This document shows, piece after piece, positions 49,280 to 59,165 of a stretch of 64,000 nucleotides of DNA (within the stretch, counting starts at the first letter, position 1; the number at the start of each line of letters is the position of its first letter). A program made the translations under genes and the position numbers. Below the pieces are notes generated by a model, which was not told where the DNA came from, made no database searches, and saw only the letters and a list, made by a program, of their open reading frames with translations. The stretch is from Gnetum montanum (taxonomy: Eukaryota > Streptophyta > Gnetopsida > Gnetales > Gnetaceae). The DNA lies in NCBI GenBank assembly GCA_015680685.1, contig MNCI01022436.1, forward strand, positions 82,035 to 146,034, read 5' to 3'.

Positions 49280-49929
49280 CTTTTTTTCCTTTCGCTTTTT
49301 TCATGATACGTTTGTATCGTTTGAGGGTGCTTGCTTTGCCTTTTCATTTCTCTGTCACAGGCCCATGCCCGGAGAAGTCCTTGCTTATTTCGTTTCCCAT
49401 TCCTAGTTCTCTCTCTCTATGCATGGCATGACACTGCCCGGCGCAAGCTTAAGCGAACGCAGCATCACGCGGTTGACGAATGCAATCGTTCATGCGCTAA
49501 CGCAATAGATCTGATAAAGACTCCGTAATTCAGCGCGCTTTTTTTTTCCTTTCGCTTTTTTCGTGATACATCTGTATCATTCGATGGTGCTCGCTTTGCC
49601 TTTTCATTTCTCCTTCACAGGCCCACACCCGGAGAAGTCCTTGCTCATTTCGTTTCCCATTCCTAGTTCTCTCTCTCTATGCATGGCATGACGCTGCCTG
49701 GCGCAAGCTTAAGCGATCGCAGCATCATGCGGTTGACGAATGCAATCGTTCATGCGCTAATGCAATAGATCTGATAAAGACTCCGTAATTCAGCGTGCTT
49801 GGGCTAGAGAAGTGCTACAATTGGTGACCTCTCGGGAAGTCGTGCGGTCGCACCCTCCTTTTTCGCTACGCTTTTCTCATTTCGTGTCTTTATGGCAAGA
49901 CGGTGCTTGCGCTTTATTATCTGTTCTTC

Positions 49930-50048
49930 NNNNNNNNNNNNNNNNNNNNNNNNNNNNNNNNNNNNNNNNNNNNNNNNNNNNNNNNNNNNNNNNNNNNNNN
50001 NNNNNNNNNNNNNNNNNNNNNNNNNNNNNNNNNNNNNNNNNNNNNNNN
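49930..50048. other. Assembly gap (119 N)
   Basis: Lies in a B spacer and the following A gene. The duplicate region 45,305-45,488 predicts 184 bp here. Confidence 0.95.
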
Positions 50049-50623
50049 CTTGGGCTAGAGTAGTACTAGGATGGGTGACCTCTCGGGAAGTCCTAGTGTT
50101 GCACCCTCCTTTTTTTCCGTTCGCTTTTTTCGTGATACGTCTGTATCGTTCGAGGGTGCTCGCTTTGCCTTTTCATTTTTCCATCACAGGCCCACGCCCG
50201 GAGAAGTCCTTGCTCATTTCGTTTCCCGTTCCTAGTTCTCTCTCTCTATGCATGGCATGACGCTGCACAGCGCAAGCTTAAGCGATCGCAGCGTCACTCG
50301 GTTGACGGATGCAATCGTTCATGCGCTAACGCAATAGATCTGATAAAGACTCCGTAATTCAGCGCACTTGGGCTAGAGTAGTGCTGGGATGGGTGACCTC
50401 TTGGGAAGTTGTGGGGTCACACCATCCTTTTTCGCTGCGCTTTTCTCGTTTCGTGTCTTTATGGTCAGCCGGTGCTTGCGCTTTATTATCTGTTCTTCGT
50501 AGCAGGCTCAGGGCTGGAGCCGTCTTCTTCCATTTCCTTTTCGGTTCATAGTTTTCTCTCATTATGCATGTCGTTGCTTTGCGTGGCCCCCAATTTAAGT
50601 GGGGGCAGCGTCATCCACTCAAC

Positions 50624-50763
50624 GGGTGCAATCATACTAGCTCTAACGCAATCGTTCATGCGCTAATGTAGCGGATCTGATCAAGACTCCGTAATTCAGC
50701 GCTCTTGGGGCAGAGTAGTGCTGGCATGGGTGACCTCTCGGGAAGTTGTGGGGTCGCACCCTC
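50624..50763 (+). pseudogene. A-gene stub fused into a B gene (duplicate)
   Basis: Same breakpoint as 46064 at a 4,560-bp offset, with the same TTGGGGCAGAG box A variant. Confidence 0.82.
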
Positions 50764-52199
50764 CTTTTTCACTACACTTTTCTCGTTTCGTGTCTTTATG
50801 GTCGGACGGTGCTTGCGCTTTATTATCTGTTCTTCGTCGCAGGCTCAGGGCTGGAGCCATTTTCTCCCATTTCCTTTTCGGTTCCTAGTTTTCTCTCATT
50901 ATGCATGCCGATGCTTTGCGCAGCGCAAGTTTAAGTGGGGGCAGCGTCGTGCACACAACGGGTGCGATCATCCCAGTGCTAACGCATCGGATCCCATCAG
51001 AAATCCGTAATTAAGCGTGCTTAGGCTTGAGTTGTACTGGGATGGGTGACCTCTCGGGAAGTCCTAGTGTTGCACCCTCCTTTTTTTCCTTTCACTTTTC
51101 TCATGATACTTCTGTATCGTTCGAGGGTGCTCGCTTTGCCTTTTCATTTCTCTGTCGCAGGCCCATGCCCGGAGAAGTCCTTGCTCATTTTGTTTCCCGT
51201 TCCTAGTTTTCTCTCTCTATGCATGGCATGACGTTGCTCGGCGCAAGCTTAAGTGATCGCAGCGTCATGCGGCTAACGAATGCAATCGTTCATGTGCTAA
51301 CGCAGTGGATCTTATCAAGACTCCATAATTCAGTGCGCTTGGGCTAGAGTAGTGCTGGGTGGGTGACATCTCGGGAATTCGTGGGGTCGTAGCCTCCTTT
51401 TTCGCTACGCTTTTCTCGTTTTATGTCTTTATGGTCAGACGGTGCTTGCGCTTTATTATCTGTTCTTTGTCGTAGGCTCAGGGCTGGAGCCGTCTTCTCC
51501 CATTTCCTCTTCGGTTCCTAGTTTTCTCTCATTATGCATGACGTTGCTTTGTGTGGCGCAAGTTTAAGTGGGGCAGCTTTGTGCACTCAATAGCTGCGAT
51601 CATACCAGCGCTAACGCATCGGATCCCATCAGAACTCTGTAATTAAGCAAGCTTGGGCTAGAGTAGTACTGGGATGGGTGACCTCTCGGGAAGGCCTAGT
51701 GTTGCGCCCTCCTTTTTTTTCTTTCGCAATTTTCGTGATATGTCTGTATCATTAGAGGGTGCTCGCTTTTCCTTTTCATTTCTCCGTCGCGGGCCCATGC
51801 CCAGAGAATTCCTTGCTCATTTCGTTTCCCGTTCCTAGTTTTCTCTCTCTATGCATGGCATGACGTTGCCCGGCACAAGCTTAAGCGATCGCAGCGTGAT
51901 GCGGTTGATGAATGCAATCGTTCATGCGCTAACGCAACGGATCTGATCAAGACTCCGTAATTCAGTGCGCTTGGGCTAGAGTAGTGCTGGGATGGGTGAC
52001 CTCTCGGGAAGTTGTGGGGTCACACCCTCCTTTTTCGCTGCGCTTTTCTTGTTTTGTGTCTTTATGGTTGGACGGTGCTTGCGCTTTATTATCTGTTCTT
52101 CGTCGCAGGCTCAGGGCTGGAGCCGTCTTCTCCCATTTCCTTTTCGGTTCCTAGTTTTCTCTCATTATGCATGCCGTTGCTTTGCATGGTGCACTCAAC

Positions 52200-52319
52200 G
52201 GGTGCGATCATACCAGCACTAATGCATCGGATCCCATCAGAACTCCGTAATTAAGCGCGCTTGGGCTAGAGTAGTACTGGGATGGGTGACTTTTAGGGAA
52301 TTCCTAGTGTTGCACCCTC
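52200..52319 (+). rRNA. 5S rRNA A-type copy, last complete A of array 1
   Basis: Positions 1-90 are closest of all to the canonical plant gene, including AGCACTAATGCA. Box C is damaged (GTGACTTTTAGGGAATTCC). Upstream, a deletion in the B spacer (near 52,189) removes the TTTAAG element, so normal initiation is doubtful. Confidence 0.82.
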
Positions 52320-52875
52320 CTTTTTTCCTTTCACTTTTTTTGTGATACGTCTGTATCGTTCAAGGGTGCTCGCTTTGCCTTTTCATTTCTCCATCGCAAG
52401 CCCATGCCTAGAGAAGTCCTTGCTCTTTCCATTTCCCGTTCCTAGTTTTCTCTCTCTATGCATGGCATGATGCTGCCCGGCGCACGTTTAAGCGATCGCA
52501 GCATCATGCGGTTGACTAATGCAATCGTTCATGCGCTAATGCAACGGATTTGATCGAGACTCCGTAATTGAGCGCGCTTGGGCTAGAGTAGTACTGGGAT
52601 GGGTGAACTCTTGGGAAGTCATGAGGTCGCACCCTTCTTTTTCGCTGTGCTTTTCTCGTTTCATGTCTTTATGGTCGGACGGTGCTTGCGCTTTATTATT
52701 TGTTCTTCATCGCAGGCTCAGGGCTAGAGCCGTCTTCTCCCATTTCCTCTTTGGTTCCTAGTTTTCTCTCATTATGCATGACGTTGCCTTGCGTGGCTTA
52801 AGTTTAAGTGGGGGCAGTGTCATATCAGTATAACTCTTGGCAGTTAAAACACGTTAACACATCTAGGAAGGGTTG

Positions 52876-53677
52876 TCATTTACCATCAGTGGTGGACTTG
52901 GATGTGCTGCCTGAACCAGAGTCATGAGGGAAAACTGGCCTCTGGTCCGACCAATCTTTATCTAGCCATCAACGAGCTTGGCACATTGCCAATGCTCTAG
53001 AGAATCGTTGGTGAAAATAGACGATATCTCCCTTCATTAGATCTAATACAGCTTTACAAAGGGTGGGACCCACCATAAATGCCTCTAGAGCGGTACGAGT
53101 TAAGGCAAGCCCATCATCTTCGACACATATTCCATCTGCATTAACTTTTGGCCTACAAACGAGCAGATGTCAAAACTGAGGCAAATGCCAAATGATGAAA
53201 AGAAGCAATAAACTTGAACGGTCCTACCTGCCCACTCGGTACACTATGCCAGGAGGGTTCTAGAATAGCATGTGTGCATGTGCGGCTAAAAATAAGGTAT
53301 TGTCGAGGTAGTCCTGCCCTTGTGGTAATCGGGCCCACACGCACGCTAACGGGCATGTGGACCTGGGCCCGTGGGAAGAACCATCCTTATTCGTAAGTTG
53401 CCCCTTGTCGATGTCTTCCATGAAGAAAAAGACACCCTCCGCGGCTCCTGGCAACATTGCCTCAAGTATTCTCCGTGCCACCAATTCATTCAAGTGTGAC
53501 CAGATAACTACTTCAAAATTGTCCAGTATGAAGGATAGGAACTCAGATGCACCTTCTCTGAACCAAACCCCGTTGTGGTCCATGGTTAGGTTCGGGGTAG
53601 GCTCATCCGCCTCCATGGGGCCAAACCATGTGAGCACCCCAACAAGCTCAACCACGAGGAGAAAAGACTTGGTGTCC
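52876..53677 (-). pseudogene. FCP1/NIF-domain phosphatase-like gene fragment
   Basis: Minus-strand remnant of a HAD-superfamily (FCP1/NIF, CTD-phosphatase-like) gene. Exon a (53,677-53,228) follows a splice acceptor (TTGCTTGCAG) and encodes FLLVVELVGVL, matching the first HAD strand where family members have LDLNG or DxD; here E replaces D. GASEFLSFILDNFEVVIWS matches the family's RP..EFL......FEV.iWS segment. A TAG stop at 53,262-53,260 interrupts the frame before NPPGIVY. A donor at 53,227 (CAG|GTAGGA) and acceptor at 53,153 (TTTGTAG|G) bound a 75-bp intron; joining them keeps the frame. Exon b (53,152-52,876) has a further TGA at 52,971, then stays open to TGA at 52,878. Both stops can come from single C-to-T changes (CAG to TAG, CGA to TGA). 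The N-terminal exons are absent. The family call is by motif only. Confidence 0.5.
53153..53227 (-). other. Putative 75-bp intron in the FCP1-like fragment
   Basis: GT at 53,227-53,226 and AG at 53,154-53,153 on the minus strand, with a T-rich tract before the acceptor. Splicing keeps the reading frame, which supports a genomic rather than a retrocopied origin of the fragment. Confidence 0.45.
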
Positions 53678-53784
53678 CTGCAAGCAACCAGAGTACCAAT
53701 GTAAAATCAGCCATGCTTCAAAACAATGCGAAAAACAAAGGTTCACATCGTAGACTGACACTTGGAAAATTTTCTAACTATTTA

Positions 53785-54850
53785 CGCTCGGCGTATACGC
53801 TGCTAAACCTAGCGTAGACGCTGCCAAAATTTGTTTACGCCCAACGTATACACTGCTAAACCTACCGTATACGCTGTCGAAATCTATTCACGCCCAGTGT
53901 ATACACTGCTATACGCTGAAAACTAACTATTTATGCTGACACCCGAACCTCTTACGCTTAGTGTATATGTTGAAGAAACCCTCAGCGTATACGCCACAGA
54001 AGTGGCAAGCGTAAATAGTCTACGCTAGACACCGAAAAGACAGTTTACGCCAAAAACATGAAAAACAAGTCTACACTGTATCATACTTGAAAGAAAAACT
54101 ATGTACGCTCAACGTATACGCTAAAGAAACCCTCAGCGTATATGCCATCCTGGCGTAGATCATCTACGCCGATAAAACAGAAAGCTTACGCTGACAAAAC
54201 AGAGCTCCTTACGCCGTATAGCCTTCAGCGTATACGCTGATACACTCGTCTACGTTTCGTGTAAGAAAAAGTGATTACGTTGTGCACTGAAAATAGATTG
54301 TGCTATGAAAGTTGACGCTAACCTGACTTTACGTTGTGAATTTACACTCGGCGTATATGTCGACGTCTCTATGCTAAACTTTACGCTCGGCGTATACGCC
54401 GACGTCTCTACGCTAAACTTTATGCTCGGTGTATATGCTGAAACCCCCTACGAGACTGTCTATGCTATGAAGCATGTACAAGCAAAAATAACTAACAGAG
54501 ACAAGATCGAAGCCTACCTGTGTGATGATCCAGGCCATGATGGAATCCGTGGCCGGGGCAGGCACTGCGGCATGGCTTCACTCTCCTCTGTGAAGGTCAA
54601 GTCAGGACTCTTCCTCTCCTACCCTTCCACTTCCTTGCCTTTGCCCATCTCGGTGTCTATGCTAGGATTGATAGCTTACGCTAAGGGTTGAAACTTTGTA
54701 CACCTACGCTTGACCTTCTACGGTCGGCGTCTACGCTAGGGTTTAGTCGGCGTCTACGTTGAGGTTTAATCGATCAGTGTCTACGCTGGAGTTTGGGTTT
54801 ACGCTTATGCTAGGTTCTACAGTTTATGCTTACGCTCGCTTAGTTGCTTA
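53785..54850. repeat. Degenerate GCGTATACGC palindrome repeat field 1
   Basis: About 1.1 kb in which TACGCT, GGCGTATACGCTG and AGCGTATACGCC recur at irregular 20-60 bp spacing. The core GCGTATACGC (12-mer AGCGTATACGCT) is a perfect palindrome; many copies carry a C/T or G/A change (GTGTATACAC, GCGTATATGC). Open frames here only translate the repeat. No conserved gene seen. Confidence 0.85.
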
Positions 54851-55082
54851 CACTCAGAATGCAATGTAACAAATGAAGCTCCCCCCCCCCCATTTTATAG
54901 CGCTCCGCCGTCACTGACGCTGCCGCTTACGCCGCCGCCTCCCAATTTGCTACTTTTTGCCTTTTTACCCATTTTTGCCAAAAATTCACTCAAAAATAAT
55001 AAAAAAATAGAAATTACTACATCCCGGTTCCCCTGTGAACCCCATTCTGGATGTTTACACTGAACATTCCAACGTAAACTGC
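54851..55082. other. Non-coding stretch with C11 tract and TATA-like site
   Basis: Contains a run of C at about 54,882, then ATTTTATAGCGC, a CCGCCG-rich patch and an A/T-rich tract. The order is reminiscent of an LTR promoter or leader, but I found no paired LTR. No gene seen. Confidence 0.4.
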
Positions 55083-55245
55083 AATGACGACCCGGTATGG
55101 CCTTAAACTGCCATGACGGCCCGGTATGGCCTTAAACTGCCATTATGGCCTGGTATGGCCTTAAACTGCCATCTGCAGATTACTCATCGCTCGGTAAGGC
55201 ATTAAACTGCCACCCATGGCCTGGTATGGCCTTAAAACTACCATG
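55083..55245. repeat. 29-bp tandem repeat (five degenerate copies)
   Basis: Unit about ATGACGGCCCGGTATGGCC followed by TTAAACTGCC, with copies at about 55,083, 55,113, 55,142, 55,171 (longer, diverged) and 55,212. Each copy ends TTAAACTGCC or a one-base variant. Confidence 0.85.
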
Positions 55246-55502
55246 TGTCCCATCATGCATGTGCACATAATCTGAAATTTAAAAAAAAAAACGTAAAAAG
55301 ATACCCATTAGCTCATTCAGCTCTTTGTTTATTGGCAGGAGCAAGCCTGATGGATTGCTAGCATCTAACCGAACCATTAATTATCGATGGACCATATAGC
55401 AGAATCGCAAGGGACATCAACATAAACCTCATCCACTTGAGTTCATCAACGGACGATGCAGTCATAGCCTTAACATAGCAAACAACAGACAACTACAAAA
55501 GT
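55246..55502. other. Leader-like sequence upstream of pol
   Basis: A/T-rich non-coding DNA with an A10 run near 55,281. There is no gag or protease motif (no CCHC knuckle, no DTG/DSG) in any frame I can read, so the 5' coding part of the retrotransposon is missing. Confidence 0.5.
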
Positions 55503-56702
55503 ATGACAAAATCCCTCGACATAGAAGCCGAAAATATCACCGAAGACCCGTTGACCGAAACCCCCATCACCATGCCGAATGGGGAAATTAAAATATCAAA
55601 ATTAAGCACATTACTAAAACTGCAATTAGCTAAAAACATTGAAGACGTGCTTAGGGAAAATATGAAAGCATTCGCTTGGTCTTACACGGACATGCCCAGG
55701 TTAGATCCTCAAATTGTCCAGCACAACATTATCCTTGATCCAAAATTGAGACTAGTAAAACAAAAAATACAAAAGGTTAAACCCGAAGTGGCATTGGCAG
55801 TTCGTAATGAGATCACCAAACTTTATCAGGCCGGTTTCATCCGGGCTGTTGATTATGCCGAGTGGGTATCCAACATGGTCATTGTACCAAAGAAGAACAA
55901 AAGCATTCGTTTGTGCATTGACTTATAGGATTTAAATGTTGCAACCATAAAAGATGATTTTCCTCTACCCAGCATCGATCAACTTGTTGACTTGACCGCT
56001 GGGCATGCACTGTTATCTTTTATGGACGGCTTCTCGGGATACAATCAAATACACATCAACCCGGAGCATCAGCTTCGGACAACCTTTATGACACCATGGG
56101 AAACCTTTTGTTACACAATGATGCCCTTTGGTCTCAAAAATGTTGGGGCCACATATCAAAGAGCCATGACATTCATCTTTAGTGATTACATGTTACACTC
56201 GCTCAACGATTATGTAGATGACATTGTGGTTAAGTCCAAAAAATTAGAACAACATATACAAGACCTTGACCTGGTATTAAAACGTTGTTTAAAGTATGAA
56301 TTGAGACTCATCCCAAAAAAATGTGTCTTCAGCATCAAGACAGGAAAAATGCTTAGATTTATAGCCTCAGAAGCAGGGATACAAGTAGACCCCGATAAGG
56401 TTAAGGCCATAACAAACCTGAAACCACCAGGCAACCTTACTGAACTTCGAGGACTACAAGGTAGATTACAGTTTATCAGGCACTTCATAGAAAAATTGAT
56501 AGACAAACTAAAACCTATGAACCACCTATTATGCAAGAACGTCCATTTTGAATGGACTCCGCAGTGTCAAGAGGCATTCGATAACATTAAAATGGCACTT
56601 GCCCGATTACCCACAGTTTATCCACCTCAAAATGATAAACCGTTTTACATCTACCTTACTACTTCAAATTCGTCAATCACATCTATGCTTTACCAGAAAT
56701 GA
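55503..56702 (+). pseudogene. Reverse transcriptase part of pol
   Basis: Begins with the connector before RT (conserved WSYTDMPRLDP, IVQHNIILDP). Palm motifs follow: GFIRAVDYAEWVSN, VPKKN.SIRLCIDL, then TAG in place of the residue before DLN; DDFPLPSIDQLVD; FMDGFSGYNQI; MPFGLKN; YVDD. The catalytic aspartates of YVDD are intact. The thumb/connection region contains NLKPPGNLTELRGLQGRL. TGA at 56,700 ends this open segment inside the first RNase H. Confidence 0.88.
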
Positions 56703-57083
56703 GATGATGGAACTCAAGTCCCTGTATATTACTTAAGTCATGCATTAGTTGCCCACGAGAAAAGGTATAATGATGTGGAGAGGTCCTATTTAGCTTTAGT
56801 CTTTTCTTTGAGAAAATGGCGACATTACCTCTTCCATAACCAAGTTAATATAATTTGCAAGGACAATGTGCTCAAGGCCATCACAGGAAACAATTACAAA
56901 ATGAGTTGAATAGCCCACTAGAAAGCCATGATATCTGAATTTGACTTGCACTACATAGCGCAATCATTAGTTAAAGGTCAAGCCATAGCCAGTCAAATGG
57001 TCATGTCACCAATGCACGATCAAGCGATAATAGAGCCAGAATTCCTAGATGAGAATATAAGCGCAATAGACATAGTGCCCAAT

Positions 57084-57470
57084 GACTATGATGCCATTCT
57101 AAACTTTGATGGAGCATCCACCTCTTGAGGGGGAAGTGTAGCCACTGTCATCACCTATCCCTCTGGGGAGATTCGACCCTTTGCTTACCGTTTCGACTTT
57201 CATTGTATCAACAACATAGCAAAGTATGAAGGTCTCCTTAGAGGTCTCGCGGCAACATTTGCTTTAGACATGACACGGCTTGTGGTCAGAGGAGACTCGC
57301 AGCTAGTCATAAACTAGGTCACAGATGTCTATACATGTAAAGCCCAACATTTACAACCATACTGCAACCTAGCAAAACACCTAACGAGGTGATTCGAAAA
57401 CATCGATGTGCAACACATCTCTAGAAATGACAATACCATTGCAGACGCACTAGCCACCTTGGCATTAAAC
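57084..57470 (+). pseudogene. Second (archaeal-type) RNase H domain
   Basis: After a short linker, LNFDGAST begins a second RNase H. All four expected acidic residues can be read: D in NFDG, E in KYEGLL, D in RGDSQLV, D in TIADALA. Three stops (57,126; 57,315; 57,390) interrupt it. Confidence 0.8.
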
Positions 57471-57739
57471 GTATTGCCTGACATGTTCCACATGTTGCCA
57501 AGCTCCATAACCAATTGTGCCGAACCAATAACCGATACTCTTGACACGTTGCCGGTCGCATCTATTAGTACAACACACGCCATAGAATGGTATGATGCCA
57601 TAACAGTATACCTTCTACGTGGAAAAACACCACGACATCTCACAAATGCACAAAAGGATGCAGTACGAAAATGTTCTAAGCAGTATACCCTAGTAGGGGA
57701 CACATTATGTCGTAGATCCTATGAAGGCATATTGCTAAC

Positions 57740-58592
57740 ATGCATCAATAGTACCGATGCCCAAACCATTGTCGAACAAGTACACGATGAACTATGCGGA
57801 GGACACATAGCACCAAAAGCCATGGAAACAAAGATCAGATGCTTAGGCTACTATTGGCCACACATGGAATACGACTGTCTCTCCAAGGTCAAAACATGTA
57901 GTACTTGTCAAAAACATAGCAATCTAATACATGTCCCACCAAATGAGTTTCATACAGCGCAAATCACGTGGCCCTTTCAAAAGTGGAGATTTGACCTTAT
58001 CAGCCCAATAACACCTTCATCTTTTGTAGGGCATAGCTTCATCATAACCATAACCAAATATTTTACGAAGTGGGTAGAAGCTACTCCCCTTCGAAAAACT
58101 ACATCTAAACATGTATGCAATTTCATTCTAGAAAACATTGTAACCTTCTTTGGCATTCCCATGACCATCATCACTGACAAAGGGCCACAATTTAGCAGTG
58201 CTGAGACCAAAACCTTTTGTGAAAGTCTAGGGATCAAACACTCATTTTTATCCCCTTACTATCCTCAGAGCAATGGGCAAGCAGAGGCAACGAATAAAAC
58301 AATTATTACAATACTCAAAAGGATGCTCACCCAAAGCAAACGAAGATGGCACGAACAATTGATATACGCATTGTGGGCATACCATACTACACATCAAACT
58401 TCAACAGGTAAGACACCCTATAGTCTTGTTTACGGTTCAGAAGCTATTTTACCTCTAGAATTACAGGTACCATCTTTAAGGATAACACTTTCCGGACTCC
58501 TCAACGATAGGAAAAACAATGACCTGCGCATCATTGGACGCATACGCGCCCTCAATCAGATCGAATGGTATCAAAAACAACAACGGCAATGA
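57740..58592 (+). pseudogene. Integrase part of pol
   Basis: H-H-C-C zinc finger (VHDELCGGHI ... CSTCQKH), catalytic WRFDLISP, TDKGPQFSS and NGQAEATNK, with 35 residues between the second D and E. The core and zinc finger contain no stop. The stop at 58,590 falls in the C-terminal domain, which is otherwise readable to 58,805 with one more stop. Confidence 0.88.
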
Positions 58593-58805
58593 CATCGGCA
58601 TGACATCCATAAACGCCCTATCAAGGAAGATGACCTTGCACTTAAGGCAGTTTGAGAACACTCAGAAAAATTCTTAGCCAACTGGGAAGGGTCTTACTTG
58701 GTCATTAAAGCATCTGATAATGGAGCATTTAAGCTCACTGATAAGGAGGGGAATGAGCTTGCCAATCCAACCAATCACTTGTTCCTAAAATCGTTCTACA
58801 TTTGA

Positions 58806-59165
58806 GTACAAGCTCAGGTACGTGCAAGTCCTGGAGTCAAGACTTTAAATTGATACCACAGAATAGTCCTGGATCATGACTTAAAATTGATACCACAACT
58901 CGTTCTGGAATCATGACGATAAACTGGTACCACATCGTGTCCGCAATGACAATAATCTAGCACCCGTCCGGCATGATAGTAAATCGCCACCATTGCATTC
59001 ACCAGAGTCCGCTAAGACTATAAACTGGTTTGCCTCTTCATGGTCCACTAAGACTAAAAACTAGCAATGTAACATCCACCACAACACTAAACGGGCAATG
59101 TCCAACGGGTTACGACATAAAACTAACCCATGATAGTCTGCCAAGACTATAAACTGGCAAGTTCA
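58806..59165. repeat. Degenerate short repeats downstream of pol
   Basis: Motifs such as CATGACTTAAAATTGATACC, CATGACGATAAACTGGTACC and AAGACTATAAACTGG recur every 40-60 bp. The shared TAAACTGG resembles the TTAAACTGCC ending of the 29-bp repeats upstream of pol, suggesting that both flanks of pol belong to one element family. Confidence 0.6.

Larger units (their letters stand above)
1..52821 (+). repeat. 5S rDNA tandem array 1 (634-bp A/B dimer)
   Basis: Continuous head-to-tail array of 5S-derived units, all on the + strand. The dimer is A gene (120 bp), spacer (~198 bp), B gene (120 bp), spacer (~196 bp); successive A genes start at 583, 1217, 1851, 2485, 3119, showing the 634-bp period. 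The two spacers are themselves homologous: both carry TCGCAGGC, TTCCTAGTTTTCTCTC, TATGCATG and GCAAG-TTAAG in the same order, so the dimer arose by doubling of a ~317-bp monomer that then diverged. Many copy differences are C/T or G/A at CpG sites. The array ends at 52,821 inside a B spacer. Two N gaps and one single N (26,625) interrupt it. Confidence 0.95.
43641..52821 (+). repeat. Array block 5: rearranged end of array 1
   Basis: A-type starts: 43961, 45429, 46064 (25-bp stub), 46400, 47032, 47666, 48567, 49160, (gap; 3' part from 50049), 50624 (stub), 50960, 51592, 52200. B-type starts: 43645, 45113, 45747, 46084, about 46717, 47350, 48251, 48885, 49738, 50307, 50644, about 51277, 51910, 52517; a B copy near 48,000 has lost about 30 bp. 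Several units lost genes or spacers, so the 634-bp rhythm is poor here. The last unit is a B gene with its spacer cut at 52,821. Confidence 0.85.
55503..58805 (+). pseudogene. pol: Ty3/gypsy (Tat-type) retrotransposon pol, decayed
   Basis: One continuous reading frame, no frameshift, interrupted by nine stops (55,926 TAG; 56,700 TGA; 56,907 TGA; 56,919 TAG; 57,126 TGA; 57,315 TAG; 57,390 TGA; 58,590 TGA; 58,653 TGA). Domain order: pre-RT and reverse transcriptase (55,503-about 56,400; FMDGFSGYNQI, MPFGLKN, YVDD at 56,211); first RNase H (about 56,600-56,880); a second, archaeal-type RNase H (57,084-57,470; acidic residues at 57,108, 57,228, 57,294, 57,444); integrase (about 57,740-58,430) with an HHCC zinc finger (cysteines at 57,897 and 57,906) and D (57,993), D (58,176), E (58,284), the last two 35 residues apart; C-terminal tail (NWEGSYLV) to 58,805. 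The double RNase H is the mark of the plant Tat/Ogre/Retand clade. The element would copy RNA to DNA and integrate, but cannot do so here: gag and protease are absent and pol is broken. Confidence 0.9.

Noticed and set aside
49812-50260. Open frames of 83 and 122 codons spanning 49.9-50.05 kb
   Set aside because: They cross the second N gap and are otherwise 5S spacer translation.
1-52821. Dozens of open frames of 61-102 codons on the + strand, repeating every 317-634 bp
   Set aside because: They begin in 5S box C (GTG or ATG of GATGGGTGACC) and read through the spacer; length and sequence only follow the repeat, and they vanish wherever an indel occurs. They are not protein genes.
1-52821. 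CRISPR-like array of regular repeats
   Set aside because: Repeat unit is 634 bp, is recognisable 5S rDNA with Pol III signals, and has no short direct repeats with unique spacers.
54305-54691. 128-codon open frame
   Set aside because: Its first half translates the TACGC palindrome repeats and the rest has no recognisable motif.
53785-54850. Telomere or centromere satellite
   Set aside because: The TACGC motif has irregular spacing and no telomeric TTTAGGG or TTAGGG; it lies beside retrotransposon sequence.
54880-55502. 5' LTR and primer-binding site of the gypsy element
   Set aside because: No sequence here recurs downstream of pol as a second LTR, and I found no clear tRNA-complementary site.
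56210-56536. Minus-strand open frames within the pol region (also 57,329-57,703 and 57,977-58,237)
   Set aside because: Shadows of the pol frame on the opposite strand; no motif of their own.
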